A stretch of 9,323 bases of DNA from JBGOTP01 sp041476545 (GTDB taxonomy: Bacteria; Acidobacteriota; Vicinamibacteria; Vicinamibacterales; CAVVIG01), in assembly GCA_041476545.1 (NCBI GenBank), contig JBGOTP010000203.1:1-9323 (forward strand). Reading direction: 5' to 3'. Position numbers and translations under genes: made by a program. Under the pieces are notes generated by a model, which ran no database searches, had not been told where the DNA came from, and saw only the letters and a list, made by a program, of their open reading frames with translations. Of this stretch, positions 1-6,251 are shown in pieces (the first letter of the stretch is position 1; each line of letters begins with the position of its first letter).

Positions 1-2
1 TG

Positions 3-821
3 ATGGCCGACCGCTTGCGAGCCGAACGCGACCATTGTCGCTTGACGGCGGCGGAGTTGCGGGCCGCGTACGCCTCGTTGGAGGCGCAAACCGAGGAGCG
101 CCTGCGTGTCGACCGCCTGGTGACGGTTGGCCGGATCGCGTCCGGCATCGCGCACGAGATCCGAACCCCGCTCGCCGGTCTGCTCGGGTGCCTCGAAATC
201 CTGGGAGCCGAATTCCCGCGGGCCCATCCGAAAGCCGAATTCGTCGACATTGCCTCGCGAGACATTACGCGGCTGCAGCGCGTCGTGACCGACTTCCTGG
301 AGTTCGCCCACCCCGCGCCGCCAACCGTGCGGGACGTTGATCTCCTCCTGCTGACTGAGACAGTGGCCCGGCTCGCTCGGCCCGCGCTCGCCCGTCGTGA
401 CGTGGACCTCGAGGTGCGCGCTCCGGAGGCCATGCTCCCCGTGTACGTGGATACCGAACAGGTGCAACGAGCCCTGCTCAGCATCCTGCTGGCGTGCGTG
501 CCTTCGCTCCGCGACGGCCGGATGGTGCTGACCATCCATCGGGTCAGCGACGTCGGGCAGATCACCCTGGACTTCGAAGGGAGCGCATCGCCGCCCGCCG
601 CGTGGGATGTTTTTGAACCGTTCCCGGCGGCGGCCCATGGCCATGGCCTTGCCCTCGCGACGGCACGGCGTCTCATCGAGAACCAGCACGGCACGGTCCG
701 CGCGGAGGTCGTCGACGGCCGGCTCCGCTGTGTCATCAGCCTGCCGGTTGCGAAGGAGACAACACCCGGCGAGATTGCGATCCATTCACCGGCGACGGGC
801 GAGGCGACACGGACGTGCTGA
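3..821 (+). CDS. Sensor histidine kinase, NtrB/AtoS-like, probably 5'-partial, with degenerate ATP-binding motifs
   Basis: This resembles the cytoplasmic core of a two-component sensor kinase. Residues ~1-40 form a charged, coiled-coil-like linker of the kind that follows a PAS or HAMP domain. The dimerisation/phosphoacceptor box is GIAHEIRTPLAG, with H51 as the expected phosphorylated histidine, and it is followed by the second helix to ~F101. A HATPase_c-like domain spans ~113-250, with an FEPF motif (204-207) and a G2-like box GHGLALATARR (213-223). The ATP site looks eroded: the N-box reads LLSILLACV (158-166), lacking both usual asparagines, and the G1 position reads FEGSA (191-195) where DxGxG is expected. 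The protein may therefore be a weak kinase, a phosphatase-biased sensor or a pseudokinase (inference). The ATG at base 3 may be internal, with the sensor domain lying left of the window. The stop overlaps the glgP start by 7 bases. Confidence 0.85.
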   Translation: MADRLRAERDHCRLTAAELRAAYASLEAQTEERLRVDRLVTVGRIASGIAHEIRTPLAGLLGCLEILGAEFPRAHPKAEFVDIASRDITRLQRVVTDFLEFAHPAPPTVRDVDLLLLTETVARLARPALARRDVDLEVRAPEAMLPVYVDTEQVQRALLSILLACVPSLRDGRMVLTIHRVSDVGQITLDFEGSASPPAAWDVFEPFPAAAHGHGLALATARRLIENQHGTVRAEVVDGRLRCVISLPVAKETTPGEIAIHSPATGEATRTC

Positions 822-2890
822 CGGTACGAGACAGACTCAAGGCGCTGGGACTGAATCTCTGGTGGACCTGGAACCCCGAGGTGATTGAGCTGTTTCAAGA
901 GCTGGATCCCGAGATCTGGCGCGACACGAATCACAATCCCATCGCGCTGCTCGCTCGTCTGTCTGACTCAGTCCTCACTGAGCGGATCGAGCGCGCATTG
1001 CTCGAGAGCCGCATCAACTTTCACTATCATCGCCTTCAGCAATACCTGGTGGACGATGAGACGTGGTGCGCCGCGCACGCCGGCGCGCTGCGGGCGGCGC
1101 CTGTCGCCTACTTCTCGGCGGAGTTCGGTCTCCACGAATCGCTCCCCCTGTACTCCGGGGGCCTTGGCGTGCTCGCCGGGGACCATCTGAAGAGCGCGGC
1201 CGACCTCGGGATTCCCGTCGTGGGCGTTGGACTGTTCTACGCGCGCGGTTATTTTCGCCAGCGTATTGAGCCCTCGGGGTGGCAGCAGGAAGAGTACGGG
1301 CCGAGCGACATCGCGACGTTTCCGCTCGTGCACGCCGCGGCTCCTGACGGATCGACGCTGACGGTTCAGGTCGAGTGCGGGACCGAATCCTTACACGCCC
1401 TCGTCTGGATCGCGCACGTCGGCCGCGCACGCCTGGTGCTCCTCGACTCCAACACCGAGACGAATCCACCTCACTTTCGTGAGCTGACCGCAACGCTCTA
1501 CGGTGGCGATGAGCTCACGCGGATCCGGCAGGAGATCCTGCTCGGCATCGGCGGCTTGACGGCGCTGCGCGCGCTGGGCATACGGCCCTCGATTCTCCAC
1601 CTCAACGAAGGCCATAGCGCCTTCGCCATCCTCGAGCGGGTGCGGGAGCGAGTTGAGGATGGCCTGACGTTCGACGACGCCCTCCGGGAAACCGCGATCC
1701 AAACTGTCTTTACGACACACACACCGGTAGAGGCGGGCCACGATCGCTTCGGCGCCGACCTCGTGGAACGAGAGCTCGGGTGGCTCCGCACGCGACTCGG
1801 ACTCGACGAGCGGCGCTTCATGGCGCTTGGACGGACCAACGAGAACAACGTGCAAGAGCCGTTCTGCATGACCGTCCTCGGCTTGAAGGGATCGAGGCGG
1901 CGCAATGGGGTGTCGAGCCTTCACGGTCATGTATCGCGGCGCATGTGGCGAACAGTCTGGCAGGGCCGATCCGAAGAGGACGTACCGATCGGGCACATCA
2001 CCAACGGCGTGCACACCGCATCGTGGCTGGCCCCACCGATGAAACGTCTGTACGACCGTCACCTCGGTTCAAATTGGCTGTTTCACCAAGCCGATCGCAA
2101 CATGTGGCAGTCCCTTTCGAGCGTGGACGATGGCGCGCTCTGGGAGACGCATACCGTCCTCAGGCGGACCCTGGTCAATTTCGTGCGCCACCGCACGAAC
2201 CAGTCGTCAATGCTCGACCCGAGGGCCCTGACCATCGGATTCGCGCGCCGCTTTGCCTCGTACAAGCGAGCAACCCTGCTGCTCACGGACCTCGACCGCC
2301 TGGCGCGATTGTGCGGTGAGTCGAGCGCGCCGGTCCAATTCGTCTTCGCCGGAAAGGCGCATCCGCGCGACGACGACGGCAAGCATCTGATTCAGCGGAT
2401 CGTCGAGCTTTCGCGCGACCCGACGTTTGCCGGGCGGCTCACCTTCGTCGAGGACTACGACATGAACGTGGCCCGGCATCTGGTGCAGGGCGTTGACGTC
2501 TGGCTGAACACGCCGCTCAGGCCACTCGAGGCGTCAGGAACAAGTGGCCAGAAGGTCGCGTTGAACGGGGGCCTGAACCTCTCGACGCTTGATGGGTGGT
2601 GGGCTGAAGCCTACGACGGCGAAAACGGCTTTGCCATCGGCGCCGGATCGGTCCACGCGGATCCCGCGATTCAATGGAGTCGGGATGCAGCCTCGTTGTA
2701 CGACGTGCTTGAAACCGAAGTCGTGCCGCGTTTTTTCGACCTCGATGCGGCGGGGCTGCCCAGCCGGTGGATTCGGTTCATGAAGCATTCCATCATGACC
2801 CTCGCGTGGCGGTACAACGCCGATCGGATGGTCATGGATTACGTGGACGCGGGCTACCTTCCGGCGGCAGGTGGGCTGACGCGCGGATGA
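815..2890 (+). CDS. glgP: Alpha-glucan (glycogen/maltodextrin) phosphorylase, DUF3417-containing GT35 subfamily
   Basis: This 691-aa enzyme should release glucose-1-phosphate from the non-reducing end of alpha-1,4-glucans, using phosphate and a PLP cofactor. The N-terminus (NLWWTWNPE, residues 14-22) is the DUF3417 signature of the bacterial alpha-glucan phosphorylases related to the Thermotoga/mycobacterial enzymes. Further family blocks are AYFSAEFGLHESLPLYSGGL (98-117), HLNEGHSAF (262-270), NGVH (397-400), RRFASYKRA (478-486), GKAHPRDD (513-520) and EASGTSGQK (572-580). K580 is the expected PLP Schiff-base lysine. The residue before it is Q579, where I would expect Met. The protein ends shortly after WRYNADRMVMDYV, matching the short form without the C-terminal extension of the ~850-aa members. 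The GTG start overlaps the kinase stop by 7 bases and lies ~10 bases after a gagg-type site. The 3' end overlaps atpG on the other strand. The family call is firm; the substrate (glycogen or maltodextrin) is open. Confidence 0.94.
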   Translation: MLTVRDRLKALGLNLWWTWNPEVIELFQELDPEIWRDTNHNPIALLARLSDSVLTERIERALLESRINFHYHRLQQYLVDDETWCAAHAGALRAAPVAYFSAEFGLHESLPLYSGGLGVLAGDHLKSAADLGIPVVGVGLFYARGYFRQRIEPSGWQQEEYGPSDIATFPLVHAAAPDGSTLTVQVECGTESLHALVWIAHVGRARLVLLDSNTETNPPHFRELTATLYGGDELTRIRQEILLGIGGLTALRALGIRPSILHLNEGHSAFAILERVRERVEDGLTFDDALRETAIQTVFTTHTPVEAGHDRFGADLVERELGWLRTRLGLDERRFMALGRTNENNVQEPFCMTVLGLKGSRRRNGVSSLHGHVSRRMWRTVWQGRSEEDVPIGHITNGVHTASWLAPPMKRLYDRHLGSNWLFHQADRNMWQSLSSVDDGALWETHTVLRRTLVNFVRHRTNQSSMLDPRALTIGFARRFASYKRATLLLTDLDRLARLCGESSAPVQFVFAGKAHPRDDDGKHLIQRIVELSRDPTFAGRLTFVEDYDMNVARHLVQGVDVWLNTPLRPLEASGTSGQKVALNGGLNLSTLDGWWAEAYDGENGFAIGAGSVHADPAIQWSRDAASLYDVLETEVVPRFFDLDAAGLPSRWIRFMKHSIMTLAWRYNADRMVMDYVDAGYLPAAGGLTRG
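2832..2890. other. 59-bp convergent coding overlap (glgP 3' end / atpG 3' end)
   Basis: The glgP stop (TGA, 2888-2890, plus strand) lies beyond the atpG stop (TGA, 2832-2834, minus strand), so the last 19 codons of glgP are read antisense as part of gamma. The glgP end falls where its family normally ends. The overlap is therefore produced mainly by an unusually extended gamma C-terminus. No intergenic space is left for ordinary terminators. Confidence 0.85.
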
Positions 2891-3731
2891 TACAGTCCTG
2901 GCTAATTCTTCGCCGGCGCTGGCGCGCGCTCCCGGCGATGTCGAGCACCTCCTGTGTGCTCGACTCACGTCTTGCACTTGAGAGTCGCCGGTGCAGACTC
3001 TTGACGCGACTGTCGAGCCATTCCGCGGCCGACTGGGTGGCAATGAGCCGCATGCCATGCTCGGACGCGAGCGCATCGAGCAGAAGCTCGTACAGCGTGG
3101 AATACAGGTACTCGCGCACGGCGGTCTGAGCCAGATGGCGCGGGTCCGCGTACGGTGTGGCGGACGCGCGACCCGCAGGCCGTGTTGACAGTACCGGCAG
3201 GACACGTGTCGTGTGCGCGGTGAACGCGCCCACGCCGTCGAAGCGCGCCGACACGACGTGCAGGCTGCTGAACGCGCCCGTCAGATAGTCGCCAAGCACA
3301 TCGTCGGCGAGCGTGAGCAGGAGGCGGCTCAGTCCTCCAACGCTCGTCACCGTCGGGTAGATCCTTGCGGGCTGGATGTTGAGGCGACGCAGCATGGTCA
3401 GCGGCCGGCGTCCGATGCAGTAGAACTGCCTGGCGCTCAGCAGGCGGTGCTCTTCGAGGGCCAGGTCCGTCACACGCGAGCTATAGCCGTCGCACAACCC
3501 CAAGTCCGCGGCGATCAGCAGGAACGCCGGTGCCGCGGCGGGCGACCCGACCTGGACGATGCCCGCAGAGGCGATCGCGCGGTCGATGCCGTCCCGATAC
3601 GCGCGTGCGGCCGTCAACCCCGCGCGCGATGCGCGGAGGTGATGCGCCGACAGTGACTTCATCGCATTGACGGCTTCTCCGAGCACGCGGAGGGAGTCGA
3701 GCTTGCGGCGAAGTGTCCGTTCGCGTGTCAC
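2832..3731 (-). CDS. atpG: N-ATPase gamma subunit (central rotor stalk), C-terminally extended
   Basis: This 299-aa protein is the rotor stalk linking the catalytic head to the c ring. Its N-terminal helix (RRKLDSLRVLGEAVNAMKSL, residues 8-27) and the block FLLIAADLGLCDGY (70-83) correspond to the F-type gamma N-helix and the 'GLCGxxN' region. The C-terminal helix includes WLDSRVKSLHRRL (238-250) and EVLDIAGSA (261-269), where gamma subunits normally end. About 30 arginine- and proline-rich residues (270-299) follow and create the overlap with glgP. They may be a read-through tail after loss of an ancestral stop, or simply a lineage-specific tail. It starts with GTG; the alpha stop and this start share the bases GTGA. 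There is no Shine-Dalgarno-like sequence ahead of it, so translation probably depends on reinitiation after alpha. It is the last gene of the operon. Gamma is the least conserved F1 subunit, but position and motifs agree. Confidence 0.9.
   Translation of the reverse strand: MTRERTLRRKLDSLRVLGEAVNAMKSLSAHHLRASRAGLTAARAYRDGIDRAIASAGIVQVGSPAAAPAFLLIAADLGLCDGYSSRVTDLALEEHRLLSARQFYCIGRRPLTMLRRLNIQPARIYPTVTSVGGLSRLLLTLADDVLGDYLTGAFSSLHVVSARFDGVGAFTAHTTRVLPVLSTRPAGRASATPYADPRHLAQTAVREYLYSTLYELLLDALASEHGMRLIATQSAAEWLDSRVKSLHRRLSSARRESSTQEVLDIAGSARQRRRRISQDCIIRASAHLPPEGSPRPRNP
2940..2964. repeat. 9-bp perfect inverted repeat (hairpin) inside the atpG 3' end, downstream of glgP
   Basis: Arms at 2940-2948 (gtcgagcac) and 2956-2964 (gtgctcgac) are exact reverse complements around a 7-base loop. 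The hairpin lies 49 bases past the glgP stop and within gamma codons ~256-264, near the end of the conserved gamma sequence. Neither strand has a run of Us after the stem, so this is not a classical intrinsic terminator. It could stabilise the 3' end of one or both transcripts or act as a weak bidirectional stop (inference). Chance occurrence in a GC-rich gene is possible. Confidence 0.5.
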
Positions 3732-5233
3732 TGGGTGGCGCCGATCCGCGCCTCATCGAGGTACGTCTTGAACGAGTCGGCCCAACCGCTCTCTGGCAGC
3801 TTTCCAGCGTCGAGCGCGCTCACGACCGGCGCCAGCGCGGCATGGGCCCGTTCGATCGCTCGTGTCATGGCCTCGCGCGCCCGCTTCGGGTCCATCTCGT
3901 CAAGCCACCCGCTACTCACTGCCGTGAGCGTCAGCACCTGCTCCGACATCCGGCGCGACGTGAAACGAGGTTGGCGCAGCAGCTCCCGCATGACCCGGCC
4001 ACGCCGGATGGTGCGCTGTGTCGAGGCATCCACATCGAGCCCGACACGGGTCAGCGCCTCGAGTTCCTCGAAGCGTGAAATGAGGATCCGCAGATTTCGG
4101 GCGGTCTTGCGCATCGCCTCGGTCTGGGCTTTTCCGCCGATCCGCGACACGCTCCGGCCGATGTCAACGGCCGGCCGCTCGTTGCGCTCGTGCCGCGCCG
4201 GATCGAGGTAGATCTGCCCGTCGGTGATCGAGATCAGGTTCGTGGGGATGTATCCCGAGATGTCGCTGTCGGTCGTTTCGACGATCGGAAGGGCCGTAAC
4301 CGATCCGCCGCCGAGGTCGGCCCGGCGGACACTCGCACGCTCCAACAACTCCGCGTGCACGTGGAAGATGTCGCCAGGGAAGGCTTCACGGCCTGGAGGG
4401 CGATCCAGCAGGAGCGCCAGCGCGCGATACGCGTTGGCGTGTTTCGTCAAGTCGTCATAGACGACGAGCGCGTCCCGGCCCGCATCCCGGAACGACTCTG
4501 CTATCGACGCGCCGGCGTACGGCGCCAGGTACTGCAGACCCGGTGGCGCTGACGCAACTGCCGCGACGATCGCGGTGTTGTCCGCGACGCCGGCTGCGCT
4601 CAGATCCTCGCGCAGCGACAACACACGCGACATCGGCTGGCCGATGAGCACATACACGCATGCGACGTCGCCCGCGCGCTGTGCGGCCACGACATCGATC
4701 GCCAGGGCCGTCTTCCCGACGTCGCGGTCCCCGATGATCAGCTCCCGCTGACCGCGGCCGATCGGAATGGCGGCATCCACCGCCATTACGCCCGTGACGA
4801 TCGGCTGGTCCACGTCTTTCCGCTCGATGAACTCGAGCGCCGGACGAAACAGCGAACTCCGCGCGCCGGACAGCGGCGGGCCACCGTCGAGGGGAGCACC
4901 TAGTGGATCGAGGACTCGCCCCAGTACGTCGGGACCGACAGGCAACGAGGGCAGGCGGCCGAGACCGCTGGCGCCTTCGCCTGTTGTCACGTTCGCGGCA
5001 CGAGACAACAGCACGACGCCGGTCGTGTCGGCCGCGAGTTCCAGTGCCATGCCCAACGCCCCCGAGTCGAACCGCACCAGTTCCTCGGAACCGACATCAT
5101 CCAGACCAGCGACCCACGCCACGTCGTCGGCCACGCGCGTCACCACGCCGCGCACCCGCAACCCATGGCTCAGGTCCAGCGTGGACTCGAGCGCCAACAG
5201 CCCGCGATAGACCTGATCCGTTGACTCGCTCAT
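3728..5233 (-). CDS. atpA: N-ATPase alpha subunit (non-catalytic nucleotide-binding subunit)
   Basis: This is a 501-aa F1-type alpha subunit, three copies of which alternate with beta in the head. The beta-barrel begins near G29, as in E. coli alpha, so the N-terminal segment has its usual length. The P-loop is GDRDVGKT (168-175), whereas ordinary alpha subunits read GDRQTGKT. Other landmarks are VYDDLTKHANAYR (258-270), RPPGREAFPGD (278-288) and SVSRIGG (361-367), with R364 as the arginine finger that reaches into the beta site. TKHA, in place of the usual SKQA, fits my recollection of N-ATPase alphas. The start is the ATG at 5233, which overlaps the b stop as ATGA; the open frame continues 91 codons upstream but only as unrelated sequence over atpF. 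No ribosome binding site is visible, so coupling to b is likely. The stop overlaps the gamma start. Confidence 0.96.
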   Translation of the reverse strand: MSESTDQVYRGLLALESTLDLSHGLRVRGVVTRVADDVAWVAGLDDVGSEELVRFDSGALGMALELAADTTGVVLLSRAANVTTGEGASGLGRLPSLPVGPDVLGRVLDPLGAPLDGGPPLSGARSSLFRPALEFIERKDVDQPIVTGVMAVDAAIPIGRGQRELIIGDRDVGKTALAIDVVAAQRAGDVACVYVLIGQPMSRVLSLREDLSAAGVADNTAIVAAVASAPPGLQYLAPYAGASIAESFRDAGRDALVVYDDLTKHANAYRALALLLDRPPGREAFPGDIFHVHAELLERASVRRADLGGGSVTALPIVETTDSDISGYIPTNLISITDGQIYLDPARHERNERPAVDIGRSVSRIGGKAQTEAMRKTARNLRILISRFEELEALTRVGLDVDASTQRTIRRGRVMRELLRQPRFTSRRMSEQVLTLTAVSSGWLDEMDPKRAREAMTRAIERAHAALAPVVSALDAGKLPESGWADSFKTYLDEARIGATQ

Positions 5234-5964
5234 GGCACTGTGTCGGACGACTGTCGGGCCAGGGCATCCACTAGGGCGGCTTCGGCCTGCGCGGCGATGC
5301 CAATGGCCGACGCGTCCACGAGACCCTGCGCCGTGGTCACTCGAACCCCTGCGCGCAAATGGGGGGTTATCCGGAACTCCATTGATGCGGCGTGGCCATC
5401 GAGCGCGATCCGAATCGCCGTCTCCTGATTCCCGTCGAGCGCGCGCGGGGATTCGACGAGCACCGCGCCAAGTGGCCCATTGCGGAGCATCTCGAGTTGA
5501 CGACACGCGGCTCGCATCAGCCCCGTTTCGAGATCCACGACGTCGAGCGTGGTCAGGAGACGGGCCACCGATTCGCGCGTCGCGGCCGCGACGGCGGCGG
5601 ACAGTCGTTCGACCTCAGCCCGTTCGAGATGCCCGAGCACGTGCTGCACCGAGTCGCGCTCCCGTGCGGCCGCCTCGCGCGCGTTCGCCACAATGACGGC
5701 AGCTTCTTCATTCCCGCTGGCCAGGCGCTGTTTTCGCAATTCGGCCATGTCCTCCTCGAAAGCCCGGTGCCGCTGTTCGAGCTCTGCCCGCAAACGTTCC
5801 GCTTCCGCAGTACGCGTCGCGAGTTCGTCGGCCTGCCGTTTGTCTGCCACCAGTCTCGCCTGGAGAGCCGACCGCACGGGCTTGAAGAGCAGCCACCCCA
5901 CCAGCGCAAAGAGCACTAGGAAGTTGACCAGCTCGACGAAGAAGGTCGTGAGCGTTGGAGACAT
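5230..5964 (-). CDS. atpF: N-ATPase subunit b with a C-terminal delta-like domain (peripheral stalk)
   Basis: This 244-aa stator subunit is much longer than a typical b (about 156 aa). Residues ~7-27 form the single N-terminal membrane helix, FFVELVNFLVLFALVGWLLF. They are followed by a long charged helix (~35-130), rich in E, R and A, that would form the peripheral stalk. Residues ~166-235 change character. The pattern ITPHLRAGVRV (199-209) then LVDASA (215-220) and a closing helix resembles the C-terminal domain of F-type delta, where E. coli has IDKSVMAGVII then VIDGSV. As N-ATPase operons have no atpH and none is present here, this tail probably takes the role of delta in holding the stalk to the head (inference). 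The start is the ATG at 5964, 8 bases after the c stop; the only nearby purine-rich stretch is AAAAG. Confidence 0.93.
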   Translation of the reverse strand: MSPTLTTFFVELVNFLVLFALVGWLLFKPVRSALQARLVADKRQADELATRTAEAERLRAELEQRHRAFEEDMAELRKQRLASGNEEAAVIVANAREAAARERDSVQHVLGHLERAEVERLSAAVAAATRESVARLLTTLDVVDLETGLMRAACRQLEMLRNGPLGAVLVESPRALDGNQETAIRIALDGHAASMEFRITPHLRAGVRVTTAQGLVDASAIGIAAQAEAALVDALARQSSDTVP

Positions 5965-5972
5965 TATTCTTT

Positions 5973-6251
5973 TTACCGAGGTGTGAGACCAGCCGTATAC
6001 GGATTCGCGAAGAGCAGGATGAGCGCAACCACGAGACAGAAGATCGCCGTCGATTCAACCATCGCGAGCGTCACGAATAGGTTCCGAGTAATCGCGGCAC
6101 CTTCGTCCGGCTGGCGCGCCAGGGCATCCATCGCCGCCGAGCCGATCCTGCTTTCGCCAAGAGCCGCCCCAAACGCGCCGATGGCGGTGGTCAATCCTGC
6201 GACCCCGATGGATACGGCACCCATCATCAGAGACAAGGCCTGTTCGCTCAT
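5973..6251 (-). CDS. atpE: N-ATPase subunit c (proteolipid of the rotor ring), two-carboxylate type
   Basis: This 92-aa hairpin of two membrane helices (~8-37 and ~55-85) is joined by the polar loop ALARQPDEGAA (43-53) containing the RQP motif that contacts gamma and epsilon. The outer helix carries VESTA (65-69), with E66 as the ion-binding carboxylate followed by S67 and T68, as in the sodium-binding c subunit of Ilyobacter. On the inner helix the position of the Ilyobacter Q32 is E33 (in GES, 32-34), giving two carboxylates per site as described for N-ATPase rings. This is compatible with sodium or proton transport; the N-type ring of Burkholderia pseudomallei, also an N-ATPase, was reported to be proton-specific. 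The ATG at 6251 overlaps the a-subunit stop and has the best ribosome binding site in the operon. The stop is TAA, the only TAA among the operon genes. Confidence 0.97.
   Translation of the reverse strand: MSEQALSLMMGAVSIGVAGLTTAIGAFGAALGESRIGSAAMDALARQPDEGAAITRNLFVTLAMVESTAIFCLVVALILLFANPYTAGLTPR

Noticed and set aside
1..5. TGATG at the left edge, read as an upstream stop overlapping the kinase start
   Set aside because: It is possible, but two bases of context cannot show an upstream gene, and the linker-like N-terminus suggests that the true start is further left.
2891..2939. Intrinsic terminator for glgP
   Set aside because: No stem followed by a T-run is present; the region is gamma coding sequence.
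2534..3205. 223-aa minus-strand open frame across the glgP/atpG junction
   Set aside because: It is frame-shifted against gamma and antisense to glgP, with no domain; both real genes there have clear motifs.
5234..5506. Open frame extending alpha by 91 codons upstream
   Set aside because: It overlaps the whole delta-like part of atpF, has no alpha-family sequence, and the ATG at 5233 gives the normal alpha length with an ATGA junction.
5965..5972. Regulatory meaning of the AT-rich 8-base gap between c and b
   Set aside because: It is short, and apart from the weak AAAAG it shows no stem or known site; an A/T-rich start region is common for efficient initiation.
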